From Parashewanella hymeniacidonis (GTDB lineage Bacteria; Pseudomonadota; Gammaproteobacteria; Enterobacterales; Shewanellaceae): a stretch of 46,492 bases of DNA. Each line of letters opens with the position of its first letter. Position 1 is the first letter of the stretch. Position numbers and translations under genes: made by a program. Where the stretch lies: positions 1 to 46,492 of the forward strand of contig NZ_JAFEUN010000023.1 of assembly GCF_016900895.1 (NCBI RefSeq). Direction: 5' to 3'. A model generated the notes under the pieces. It was not told the origin of the DNA and ran no database searches. It saw only the letters and a program-made list of their open reading frames with translations. Of the stretch, positions 1-8,870 are shown piece after piece.

Positions 1-2
1 GT

Positions 3-95
3 GGTTTATCTGCGCTCGAAGTTATCTCTGAAATTGTTACGGCTGTAACACAACGTAAACCTTATCCAGATGTGTTTAACCTCACCAGCGATTAG
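3..95 (+). CDS. C-terminal end of an unidentified protein (partial)
   Basis: An open frame enters from the left edge and ends in TAG at 93-95. It gives about 30 residues ending in PYPDVFNLTSD. The composition looks like a folded protein tail and not random translation, but I do not recognise the family. An 8-bp inverted repeat (83-90 with 105-112) spans the stop codon and could be a weak terminator stem, although no T run follows. The call rests only on an open frame at the edge and could be chance. Confidence 0.4.
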   Translation, partial: GLSALEVISEIVTAVTQRKPYPDVFNLTSD

Positions 96-358
96 TCAAT
101 ACTACGCTGGTGAATGGTTACAAAAACGCAGTTGGTCGCTAAAAACAAACTTAATTTATTGATACGATATTAATATCCGCAATGTAATAGCTCACTTAAA
201 AGGTGAATCGCTATACGCTCACAAGCTTGCTAAAATTCCCGATTACTGCGTTGTAACTTTTGCGAGTAGAATTACTACTTGCTGCAAGCTACGCCTTGTT
301 TTCTGAAATTTTTCTACGCCTGAGTTCGTATCCAACTGCGTTTTCTAGGATAATCGAA
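96..358. other. intergenic stretch, no gene seen
   Basis: This gap separates the left-edge gene tail from the convergent 817-residue orphan. I see no open frame with coding character. It contains short inverted segments built on AAGCTTGC and GCAAGCTACGC, which may belong to a dispersed intergenic repeat, but only one copy is visible in this window. Confidence 0.4.
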
Positions 359-2812
359 CTAAGACTCTTTATTAAAAGGAGTCATCTCAATCCCTGCAGA
401 CCTAGGCTTAGAATTCGTCTTTAATATTGAAGGTGTTGACGATGCTTCTGCAACGTCTATGATATAAGCACCACTAAATTGTGAGTATGTTTTTTCAATA
501 TAACCCAGTGCTAACTTATTGTTAAATTGAAAGGCTTGCTGCCAAACATTTACTGTCAACTCTTTTAATTTATCACCGGTCGAGTTTGTTGTTTTTTCAA
601 TCTCAGAAAGCGCATTTTTAATCAATTCAACATCTTCTAATTTGGCAATGCTTATTAAAAATACATCTGACATTAATATGCTTTTAGATTCTTCAGTCTC
701 AAATAGGTTAATTAATTTTACTAGGGTTTCACCTTTACGGTCTTGCAACGCTAATTGAAATAAGCCTCTCACCTCTGGTACACTAAATGATCTAACATCG
801 GCTTTAACCCAACGGTCAATTTCATCGATATTTCCATCAGCTACGGCCTCTTTAAAACGCGCTTTTTTAAAAAATAGCGTTCTATTTTTATCTTTTTTCG
901 CTTGAGCTTCTGGGTTAACGTTATTTTCAACGGCCGTATTGCTGCTTGTCACTTTCTGCATATATGTTTTGACATTACTTTTCGAAGCTCTCTCTAGAGA
1001 TTGAGTATCTAAACCATCAACATCACTTCCTATAGGTAGGATGAACTTAACCAAATATAAATGTCCTTTTTTACATGCCCATTGCAACATGCTTGTTTTA
1101 CCTTCTGGATCCCGTAATTTTCTCAACTCACTTGGTGTAAAGTTGGAAAGCAGCTCTTTCACAAGCTGTTCATTACCATCCGAGAGCGCTCGATTAAATA
1201 TAAGAATGCTCTCAGATTGAATGCTTGAAACCATCGGCCCAACGAGTGTTTGGGATCTGACGACATTGACCTGCTTTACATCTATATCATGATTACGCAT
1301 TAAAAAACGCACAACATCAAATTGTTGTATATGACATGCATGGGCAAATAAGGTTCGAGATTCCCTTGCATTGCCAATACTTTGAACTGGATAATCAGAA
1401 GTTACACTACAAGCTGTATCACCAAGCAAAGTGAGTAAATATCCAAGAATTGTCGTGTTATTTTTTTCAACCGCTTCAAATGCTATTTCTTTTACTTCAT
1501 GTTCTACTCTGTTTTGAAGATTGCAATGCTGTATTAAATCTAACCATCCGCGTTTAACCGCCATGGATAGCATAGGTTTTATCTCTTCCCAAGGTATTTT
1601 TTTTAGGACGTCCTGAGGTAATGAAAGTAGTGTCTGATGCTTAAAAAGACATAATGCAGAAATAGGAAGAGATCTTGCCTTAACGACCACGTCCAAAAGC
1701 GCTTTTTGTTCTGAAGCAGGTAAAATTGAGCAAAGAGTTAATAACTGATGTTCTTTAAAAGATTCGCCTTCAATATATGGAGTGAAACTCTCTGAATGAG
1801 CTTGATCTTTACTTAATTGTTGAGCTTTATTTTTAAATGCCATCTCTAGTATTTGGTACGTCTCATGCCCACTTTGTTGAGCATTAAACTTAGGAAGAAC
1901 TCTAAGCGCCAATTTGCAAACATCTTCGGTTGATTTGCATTGTGAAATCGCAGCCTCACACATTGGAATATAAATATGAGGATGCATCGAACTGACATCT
2001 AATTGTGGAATACATTCCTGTTGTATGCTTGTATACTGGTTCCAAGGCATAACCTGAACATTATATTTTTTACTTCCCCAACGGAACCCTTCAGGTGCTC
2101 TCTCCACAAGCTTTGAACCCCATGCAATTGCTACTCTGGATACTCCCTTAGCTGCCGTTTTATTCATAATTCTAGTCGGAGAAAGATATGCGTCCGCTAA
2201 CTTTAAAAACCCTTCTGCATCCGCGTATGAAACATGTCCTAATTGTGAACATCTTACGAACCCATTTCTTGATTGTTGTTCAGGTGACTGTTGTTCCGGC
2301 TCATAGCCGAAATCACTTGCTGCAAACCTCACAAGTTGAGCCACATACTCCTTTTTATCCGCCTTAATATCATCTCTAGAGTCAACATATTTTTCTGCCA
2401 ACTCGATAACCAAGCTCTTTTTCACCTCTATAAAAGATTCAGTGCACTTTTCGTTCTCACAATTTAATGTTTGAATTGCCCTGTATAACCTGGTTGGAGC
2501 GCCCATAGTAGCGTTAATTTGTTTAACAGCCGCCTCTTTAACCTTTAAAGGGATATTTTCATCTGCCATCAAGGCATTAAATTTTGCGAATTGCTCTTTT
2601 GGTGTTCCATACAGATTTTTATGATGCCGAAATTCAGGTGGTTGTTTTGATAAAGCGGAAAATTTAGGTTCGAGCTCATACTGACATAATAATCCTCCTG
2701 CGCAAACAGGCTTCGATTCATCAGGAATCACCCATTCATCTTCATCGAAGGAATAACTTTGTTGCTCAGGTGTAGTTTGTGGCTCACGAGTACTACTTGC
2801 TGCTAAAGACAT
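359..2812 (-). CDS. large orphan protein with ankyrin-like repeats, possible effector
   Basis: An 817-residue soluble protein with no signal peptide or membrane segment. The N-terminal third is polar and Gln/Glu-rich and has no recognised domain. From about residue 485 there are ankyrin-like helical pairs: LFAHACHIQQFDVVRFLM near 489, FNRALSDGNEQLVKELL near 537, MLQWACKKGHLYLVKFIL near 574 and RFKEAVADGNIDEIDRW near 652. The spacing is irregular and the TPLH core is degenerate, so the repeats are divergent. The C-terminus is Ser/Thr/Lys-rich. The gene stands alone between two gaps, opposite in strand to the left-edge gene. Ankyrin proteins of this size in host-associated gammaproteobacteria are often secreted effectors, but no secretion signal or chaperone gene is visible here. 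Function unknown; the ankyrin call is moderate and the effector idea is inference. Confidence 0.7.
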   Translation of the reverse strand: MSLAASSTREPQTTPEQQSYSFDEDEWVIPDESKPVCAGGLLCQYELEPKFSALSKQPPEFRHHKNLYGTPKEQFAKFNALMADENIPLKVKEAAVKQINATMGAPTRLYRAIQTLNCENEKCTESFIEVKKSLVIELAEKYVDSRDDIKADKKEYVAQLVRFAASDFGYEPEQQSPEQQSRNGFVRCSQLGHVSYADAEGFLKLADAYLSPTRIMNKTAAKGVSRVAIAWGSKLVERAPEGFRWGSKKYNVQVMPWNQYTSIQQECIPQLDVSSMHPHIYIPMCEAAISQCKSTEDVCKLALRVLPKFNAQQSGHETYQILEMAFKNKAQQLSKDQAHSESFTPYIEGESFKEHQLLTLCSILPASEQKALLDVVVKARSLPISALCLFKHQTLLSLPQDVLKKIPWEEIKPMLSMAVKRGWLDLIQHCNLQNRVEHEVKEIAFEAVEKNNTTILGYLLTLLGDTACSVTSDYPVQSIGNARESRTLFAHACHIQQFDVVRFLMRNHDIDVKQVNVVRSQTLVGPMVSSIQSESILIFNRALSDGNEQLVKELLSNFTPSELRKLRDPEGKTSMLQWACKKGHLYLVKFILPIGSDVDGLDTQSLERASKSNVKTYMQKVTSSNTAVENNVNPEAQAKKDKNRTLFFKKARFKEAVADGNIDEIDRWVKADVRSFSVPEVRGLFQLALQDRKGETLVKLINLFETEESKSILMSDVFLISIAKLEDVELIKNALSEIEKTTNSTGDKLKELTVNVWQQAFQFNNKLALGYIEKTYSQFSGAYIIDVAEASSTPSILKTNSKPRSAGIEMTPFNKES

Positions 2813-2901
2813 ATCAAACCATTAATAGTATAGTAAGTTGCTGTTAACCATATCACTATCGTTATCAATGTATTAATTAAACTCTCTTCATAATTCAAGC
2901 A

Positions 2902-3120
2902 TCAACAATTAATCTTATCGGCCAAAAGCATCGAAGTAAGCCCAAGGAATTGAGCTTGAAGTATCTCCAAAACTTCCCAACTCAATGTCTTAACAATTCC
3001 ATTGATGAACCTCGATGTTCGAGATCGGCTTTGCTTTCAACTTTGTCGATCAACTTCCTCATGCAACTCTAAGCATTTATATCCTTCAATACCTTCAAAT
3101 GCTTGTTGAATCGTTTTGTA
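2902..3120 (-). pseudogene. possible decayed coding relic with one in-frame stop
   Basis: The 365-base gap between the ankyrin-like orphan and the M16 operon holds a minus-strand frame that is open for about 70 codons except for one TGA at 3037-3039. Readable segments are TIQQAFEGIEGYKCLELHEE and, after the stop, FINGIVKTLSWEVLEILQAQ, ending in TGA at 2902-2904. The amphipathic composition looks protein-like. I cannot name a family, and a chance open frame is possible. Confidence 0.22.
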
Positions 3121-3128
3121 AGACCCAA

Positions 3129-3159
3129 AAAAAAGCATGGTTTGAAACCATGCTTTTTT
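3129..3159 (-). terminator. rho-independent terminator of the M16 operon
   Basis: A perfect stem pairs GCATGGTTT (3135-3143) with AAACCATGC (3145-3153). It is flanked by runs of A on the left and T on the right, so it could work in both directions. It lies 19 bases past the stop of the minus-strand M16 lipoprotein gene, where it would end that transcript. Confidence 0.85.
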
Positions 3160-3177
3160 ACTGAATCAACTTTGAGT

Positions 3178-4638
3178 TTACTGAGTGTTAAACCCAACGG
3201 ATTTAATGTCAACTTGAGTCACTTCCCCGTACTGTTTCGCTATTGGTGCCACTTTTCCTGCATTACCAATCAATACATATTGTAAGTTCTGTTTCGGGAA
3301 ATACTGCTTCACTAGACGCTTAGTTTCATCCAGTGTTAAGCCATCAACTTTTGCTTGAAAATCGTTGATGTAACTGTCGTCAAAACCATACAAATACATA
3401 TCACCGAGAAGCTTTGCCAGCTGACCACTGGTTTCATATCTTGGCGGGAATTGACCTTTTACATAGGCTTTAGCTGAATCAAGGGTCGCTTGGTCGATAC
3501 CTTGCTCCCATAAACGGCCATAAGTCTTCAGAGCTAAGTCAATCGCTTCTTTTGTGGTGGCCACTTTAGTAAATGTGCTGATACGAAAGATACCGTCTTT
3601 TGCGTAGGGAACAAATGCAGAACGCGCACCGTAGGTCAGACCCGCGTTAACACGCAGCTCGTCATTAAGCCATGAAGTAAATCGACCACCTAAAATCGTA
3701 TTTACAACCGTTAAACCGACACGATCTTTATTGTCGAAACGGATACCTTTACCACCAATTAAAAAGGTCGTTTCAATGGCATCACCTTTGTTCACCAATA
3801 ACACTCTGCTTTTGCTTGGCTTTGGCAATGCGGCTAAATTTGGCTGTTGAACCTTTACCGTCGATTTCCAAGAGCCAAATGTAGCGTCAAGCTTCGCTTT
3901 CATCTGTTTTACGTCAAAGTCACCTACTATGCTGATTGCTGCATTCTGCGGTTGATAATAAGCTGCATAAAACGCTTTAAGCTTTGCTACATCGAGCTTT
4001 TTAAGGCTATCACTGTTGCCTGAACTCGGCTTACCATAAGGGGTATCAGCAAAAATCATACGGTCAAAGTAACGACCGATGACATTTCGAGGGCTCTCTT
4101 TCGCTTGCCCTAAACCAGCAATCTCACGATCTTTAAGCTTAGAGAATTCTTTGCCATTAAACTTAGGATCAAGCAATACCGCTTCAATGATCGGTAACAT
4201 CTTATCGAAATCTTTAGCCAAAAAGTCACTGCGAACGGAACTGCCTTCTTTACCTGCATTAGTGGTTAAACTTGCCCCCATAAAGTCAATGGTTTGTTCA
4301 AGTTCAGACTTTGACCACTTCCCAGCACCAAGCATCAGCCCCTTCGCTGTTAAGCGAGCTTCTCCACCTAAGATATCATTAACGCTACCCACTTTAATTG
4401 CAGCATTAACCGTGATCAATGGGACTTCTTTATGCGGCATTAAATATACGGTCAGCCCGTTGCCCATTTTATAAGTGTCATAAGTCGGAATTTTAAAGCT
4501 ACCAGTATCAACAACTTCAGCTTTAGCCGCTTGAGGCGCTGGTGTTGAATTACAGGCGGAAAGCGTTACTGCACAACCTAAGGCTAAACCAAGCATCCAC
4601 TTAGAGTTGATGGCCGTTGTCATTTTAGATGGCTTCAT
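3178..4638 (-). CDS. M16 family peptidase-like lipoprotein, non-catalytic subunit
   Basis: A 486-residue pitrilysin/M16-fold protein. The N-terminus is a lipoprotein signal with lipobox LSAC and lipidation at Cys29, so it should be membrane-anchored outside the cytoplasm. Where active M16 enzymes carry HxxEH, this protein has a sequence around GEARLTAKGLMLGAG with no histidines, so zinc binding is lost. The C-terminal half keeps the substrate-side GLTYGARS segment, typical of the partner subunit that supplies the Arg/Tyr pair in two-subunit M16 proteases. The start overlaps the stop of the upstream catalytic subunit by 4 bases (ATGA), indicating translational coupling. It most likely forms a heterodimer with that subunit to degrade peptides in the periplasm. 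The family is clear; the partner role is inferred from the operon and the missing motif. Confidence 0.9.
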   Translation of the reverse strand: MKPSKMTTAINSKWMLGLALGCAVTLSACNSTPAPQAAKAEVVDTGSFKIPTYDTYKMGNGLTVYLMPHKEVPLITVNAAIKVGSVNDILGGEARLTAKGLMLGAGKWSKSELEQTIDFMGASLTTNAGKEGSSVRSDFLAKDFDKMLPIIEAVLLDPKFNGKEFSKLKDREIAGLGQAKESPRNVIGRYFDRMIFADTPYGKPSSGNSDSLKKLDVAKLKAFYAAYYQPQNAAISIVGDFDVKQMKAKLDATFGSWKSTVKVQQPNLAALPKPSKSRVLLVNKGDAIETTFLIGGKGIRFDNKDRVGLTVVNTILGGRFTSWLNDELRVNAGLTYGARSAFVPYAKDGIFRISTFTKVATTKEAIDLALKTYGRLWEQGIDQATLDSAKAYVKGQFPPRYETSGQLAKLLGDMYLYGFDDSYINDFQAKVDGLTLDETKRLVKQYFPKQNLQYVLIGNAGKVAPIAKQYGEVTQVDIKSVGFNTQ

Positions 4639-5969
4639 TGATCTTTCTCCTCATGAGCCGCTAAAACGCCCACTGTGCGGTTAGATTTTTTAAGATAGGT
4701 TTGCGCAACACGCTGAATATCTTCAGGCGTAACTTTGTTGTAAAGTTCTGGTGCATCAAACAGCTTTTTATAGTCTCCAAAGAACATTTCATAGGTTCCT
4801 ATGGTGTTTGCCTTACCATTTATGGTTTCCATCGTACGATAAAAATCCATCAATTTGATGTTCTTCACTTTATCGAGTTCATGCTGAGAAACACCTTTCT
4901 CTGCAATCAGATCGATTTGCTCTATCAAGGCTTTTTCTAGCTGTTTTTCAGACACTTTTTGGCTTGCTATTCCGTAGATATAGAATAAGTTAGGATCAAA
5001 AGATTTTGGGAGATAAGACTCAGCTGCAATCGCTATTTGTTTATCGACTAACCCTTTATATAAGCGAGAACTCTTACCGTCACTTAGTATCGAAGACAAA
5101 ATATCTAATGCGTAATAATCGGCAGATTTTGAATTTGGGATATGGTAAGCCAACATAAGATTTGGCGTGCTTACTGATGCTTTTTTTACAAAAACTCGAC
5201 GTTCACCTGTTTGCTCTGGCTCAACGGTGCGAACCTTAGCCGGTGGCGTCTGTGCAGGAATCGGCTCAAAGTACTTCTTAGCTAAACGCTTAACATTATC
5301 AAACTGAACATCACCAGCAATCACCACAACCGCATTATTCGGTGCATAATAGGTTTTGTGATACTGCTGTAAATCTTCCATCGTCCATGCTTGAATATCA
5401 GACTCGTGACCAATAACAGGCCAAGAATAAGGATGGGCGATAAATGCCACACCTTTAACAGGGCCTGATAATGCACGCCAATTTGAGTTTTCCAAACCTG
5501 TGGTGCGCTCAGACGCAACAACACCTCGTTCGCTTTGTACCATCTTTGGATTAATATCTAAATGGCCTATGCGGTCAGCTTCTAAGTCAAACATGGTTTC
5601 AATCGCATTGGATGGAAACCAATCGGTATAGACGGTTAAATCTTCTGTTGCATAAGCATTATTAGCGCCACCAGCGGCTTCCATGGTGCGGTCGAACATT
5701 TTAGGACCGTATTTCTTAGCACCATTAAACATCATATGCTCGAAGAAATGTGAAATCCCCGTTATGCCAGGCACTTCATTACGAGATCCGACTTTCCAAA
5801 ATAAATACATGTTGGCATTCGGTATTGAATGATCTTCCAATACCATCACTTTCATGCCATTTTTTAAGGTAAAGCTTTTCACATCTACTGCTGTGGTTTC
5901 TGCTTGTACCGAGTTTGCGGTAAACATTAACCCCAGAGATAGACTTAAAGCTGTGAGTGTGCGCTTCAT
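4635..5969 (-). CDS. M16 family zinc metallopeptidase, catalytic subunit
   Basis: A 444-residue exported zinc peptidase. An N-terminal signal peptide ends near VQA (residues 21-23). The inverted zinc motif is HFFEH at residues 74-78 (His74, Glu77, His78), and a downstream SERGVV segment near 147 supplies the usual distal glutamate. Both M16 domains are present: the N-terminal catalytic half and the C-terminal half with VKNIKLMDFYRTMETINGKA. It is the first gene of a two-gene operon with the motif-less lipoprotein. This pairing of one HxxEH subunit with one inactive subunit is the bacterial counterpart of mitochondrial processing peptidase-type heterodimers. The probable role is periplasmic turnover of peptides; the substrate cannot be read from the sequence. 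Confidence 0.93.
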   Translation of the reverse strand: MKRTLTALSLSLGLMFTANSVQAETTAVDVKSFTLKNGMKVMVLEDHSIPNANMYLFWKVGSRNEVPGITGISHFFEHMMFNGAKKYGPKMFDRTMEAAGGANNAYATEDLTVYTDWFPSNAIETMFDLEADRIGHLDINPKMVQSERGVVASERTTGLENSNWRALSGPVKGVAFIAHPYSWPVIGHESDIQAWTMEDLQQYHKTYYAPNNAVVVIAGDVQFDNVKRLAKKYFEPIPAQTPPAKVRTVEPEQTGERRVFVKKASVSTPNLMLAYHIPNSKSADYYALDILSSILSDGKSSRLYKGLVDKQIAIAAESYLPKSFDPNLFYIYGIASQKVSEKQLEKALIEQIDLIAEKGVSQHELDKVKNIKLMDFYRTMETINGKANTIGTYEMFFGDYKKLFDAPELYNKVTPEDIQRVAQTYLKKSNRTVGVLAAHEEKDQ

Positions 5970-6030
5970 TATCGTTCCCTATTTTTCATTGTTAAGGCTG
6001 AGAATTCTCATCTTTTTTTAGTTTTTAACG

Positions 6031-7332
6031 TTATTTTGTTGCATTTAGCTCTGTCATTGCTAACTTCGTCATCGCCTCTACCCCAATTTTAAATGCTGAT
6101 TCATCCGCATAAAAATGCGGAGAATGATTGCTGGCAACGGTTTTTAAATCTTGATCTGGCGGAGTAACGCCAAGAAAAAAGAAGAACCCAGGCGTTTCCA
6201 ATGCATAATAAGAAAAGTCTTCTGCACCCGTAAATAAGCTTGGCTCAATCAATTTGCCTTCGTCTACAACAGTGGCTAGTACGGGTCGCATTTTTGCTAC
6301 TAATTCTGGGTTGTTCACGGTAACCGGATAACCATCATCAATTTTGGTTGTCGCTGTTGCGCCTAATGTTGCCGCAGCATTCGTTACAATCTCGCCCAGT
6401 CGCTTTTTAATGTCTTTACGCATAGCCTGATCAAAAGTACGAATGGTACCGATAAGCTCAACTTCATCAGGAATAATGTTCGAACGGACGCCACCATTGA
6501 TGGCACCAAAACTGACGACTGCTGGGGCTTTTGTCACATCTACTTGACGACTGATGATGGTTTGAACACTATTGATCACTTGCGCAGACGCTACGATAGG
6601 GTCAACACCTTGCCATGGACGAGAGCCGTGAGTTTGCTTACCTTTTACCTTGATGGTAAAAGAATCTTCACTCGCCATAGCTGGACCACTGCGTAGGGCG
6701 ATTGTGCCAGTATGCATGCTAGAGCTGACATGCAGACCAAACACTTTTTCAGGTTTCCTTTCAGCAAATAAACCTTGTTTCAACATCAACTCAGCACCAC
6801 CTTCTTCGCCTTCAGGTGCGCCTTCTTCAGCAGGCTGGAAAATAAACATCACATCACCAGCTAACTGATCTTTAATTTTTGTTAAGTTATGCGCCACACC
6901 TAATAACATGGCCACATGAGTATCATGTCCACAGGCATGCATTACTCCAACTTTGTTACCTCTGTACTCAGCCGTCGCTTTCGATGCGAATGGTAAATCA
7001 ACTTTTTCAGTAACGGGTAACGCGTCCATATCCGCACGCAAGGCAATCAAAGGGCCGGGGTTCCCCCCTTTGAGCATACCCACAACACCAGTGTGAGCAA
7101 CACCAGTTTGCACCTCAAGCCCAAGACGGCGTAGTTTTTCTGCAACAAGTTTACTGGTTTTAACTTCTCGATTTGATAATTCTGGATACTGATGCAACTG
7201 CCTACGTAGCTCAATAACTTTCGCTTCGATGTTAGTCGTGAGCTGTTTGGCATCAGCAGCTGATGCTTGTGAAAAAAAGAGAGGAGTCGTTATCAGAGTG
7301 AATAAAGAAAACGACTGTTTGAAGTTAAGCAT
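6031..7332 (-). CDS. exported M20 family amidohydrolase / aminoacylase-like peptidase
   Basis: A 433-residue M20D-type metal-dependent amidohydrolase. It begins with a signal peptide ending near SQASAA (residues 21-26), so it acts in the periplasm or outside the cell. Metal-site motifs are MHACGHDTH (residues 131-139) and PAEEG (168-172). The dimerisation insertion with TIKVKGKQTHGSRPWQGVDP is present, and a late histidine lies near SNHSPHF. Members hydrolyse N-acyl amino acids or small amides such as hippurate or indole-acetyl amino acids. It lies 61 bases upstream of the M16 operon on the same strand and may be co-transcribed, which would fit a peptide-scavenging group. The family is sure; the substrate is not. 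Confidence 0.9.
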   Translation of the reverse strand: MLNFKQSFSLFTLITTPLFFSQASAADAKQLTTNIEAKVIELRRQLHQYPELSNREVKTSKLVAEKLRRLGLEVQTGVAHTGVVGMLKGGNPGPLIALRADMDALPVTEKVDLPFASKATAEYRGNKVGVMHACGHDTHVAMLLGVAHNLTKIKDQLAGDVMFIFQPAEEGAPEGEEGGAELMLKQGLFAERKPEKVFGLHVSSSMHTGTIALRSGPAMASEDSFTIKVKGKQTHGSRPWQGVDPIVASAQVINSVQTIISRQVDVTKAPAVVSFGAINGGVRSNIIPDEVELIGTIRTFDQAMRKDIKKRLGEIVTNAAATLGATATTKIDDGYPVTVNNPELVAKMRPVLATVVDEGKLIEPSLFTGAEDFSYYALETPGFFFFLGVTPPDQDLKTVASNHSPHFYADESAFKIGVEAMTKLAMTELNATK

Positions 7333-7451
7333 AGCATTCCATCCGTGTCATTTGAGAACGCTACGTTACCGATAATTTTACAGTTTGTTAACTATTTACA
7401 CGTTATTTTTAGTAACTAAGTGTGAACATGTGTTGCCTGTTTTTTTGATGA

Positions 7452-8678
7452 TCACGGTTTCACTGTTGATGACTGTACTTTCACTGCCTCTCCTTGAGAG
7501 TATTGAGGTAGTGCACTCTGTACCCATTTCATTGCTGTTGTATCTTGATCTTGATTAAACATGAGTAAATGCACACCATTCGGATGTTGGAGCGAAACAT
7601 AGCTCGGGATTTGTAACTGAAAATATGAAACATTGCTCGAATGTTTATCCAAATGTTTTTGGAAATTATCACCAAGTAAAATCAACGAGAATGGCTTTTT
7701 GAAGTCTTTAGTAAATTCACACAGTTCTTTAAGCATGTCTTCTTCAATGGCTGCGGCGATGAATACCATCGGCTTATCAGTAGCATATCTTTTAATGACC
7801 GCTTTTTGTTCGTATGAATATACTTTTACATTCCCAAACTTTTTTTTAGGTGGTGTTTTATCCGTGGCATACCCTTTTAAGCCCATTTTCTCTCCATTAC
7901 TCTCTTTGAGCGCTACTGTAGTCATTGCTCTACCTGCACCAATTTCGACGAACCCTCTATCTCCTCTCGGTAACGCTTTGATCACCACTTTCAAATCCTC
8001 TGCTAAATCAGCACTGGAGATCTGATACAGCTGTAATTGAGTCGTTATATAGAGGTGAGCAAAGCTAATAAACTCTGACATTGTGGCTTTTTCTGTAATT
8101 TGATCTCGTCTTTCACCGCCTATAGCTCCATCACGTAAACGTTCTTCAATCACTTTTAAGTGAGCAAGCGACTTCGGGACTTTATCATCATTGAGTTCTG
8201 CAATGGTTTGCATTAGTGCTTTCGCAGCATCGACATCTTCTTTTGAGATAGAGCTATCACTTTCGAGCATTCGAACGCACTCCACCAGCCCACGTAAAAT
8301 CTCATTTTTCTTATAGACACCACCCAGTTTCATATTCTTATCTAATGACTTAAAAAGTGTAAGTTGAGAACTTTTTGAAGCCGGCATTTCTGAATATCGA
8401 CTCTGAAAGGCATCTGCAGCATCAAAGTCATGAAATGATCTTGCATTGATTAAATCAGCAATAGCTTGCTGCTGGTTCACACCCGATTCATAGAGATATT
8501 GAAAGCATTCCAAACCATCCGGTGGGCGAGTATGAATACTCTGCGATTTGCCTTGCGTATAGGTTTCGCTCAACTGAGTTTTTAATACTTCAGCTATACC
8601 ACTTAACTGGTAATCGGCCTGAGATTGTAAATAGTTCGGCGTTAATGATATTGCTTGTTTTGAAGCTGCTTCAGCCAT
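7452..8678 (-). CDS. orphan protein with methyltransferase-like motif, possible effector
   Basis: A 408-residue soluble protein without a signal peptide. The N-terminal half is helical and polar with no recognised domain. The C-terminal half, from about residue 240, looks like a Rossmann fold: FVEIGAGRAMTTVAL resembles SAM-binding motif I, followed by alternating strands MVFIAAAIEED and FSLILLGDNF. A canonical motif IV (DPPY or NPPF) is absent, so catalysis is uncertain. The C-terminus is Ser/Gln-rich. It is a single gene with its own short intergenic spaces. Its style (polar low-complexity N-terminus, no neighbours of known function) resembles the 817-residue orphan, and both may be accessory secreted proteins. 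That is inference. Confidence 0.6.
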   Translation of the reverse strand: MAEAASKQAISLTPNYLQSQADYQLSGIAEVLKTQLSETYTQGKSQSIHTRPPDGLECFQYLYESGVNQQQAIADLINARSFHDFDAADAFQSRYSEMPASKSSQLTLFKSLDKNMKLGGVYKKNEILRGLVECVRMLESDSSISKEDVDAAKALMQTIAELNDDKVPKSLAHLKVIEERLRDGAIGGERRDQITEKATMSEFISFAHLYITTQLQLYQISSADLAEDLKVVIKALPRGDRGFVEIGAGRAMTTVALKESNGEKMGLKGYATDKTPPKKKFGNVKVYSYEQKAVIKRYATDKPMVFIAAAIEEDMLKELCEFTKDFKKPFSLILLGDNFQKHLDKHSSNVSYFQLQIPSYVSLQHPNGVHLLMFNQDQDTTAMKWVQSALPQYSQGEAVKVQSSTVKP

Positions 8679-8870
8679 GACTCCGCCCTTATGACCAATA
8701 TACCGTCAAAGCATACCACTTCGCCTTGTGACCGAATTAAACGAGCCGATTAAACTTGATTAATTCTTGTTTATCTTATTCACGGAGATCGAATAATTTA
8801 AGCAAATATCAAATTTGTAACTACACTTTCATTGGATTTGAAATATTACTTTCATGGAGGAAAGATCCCG

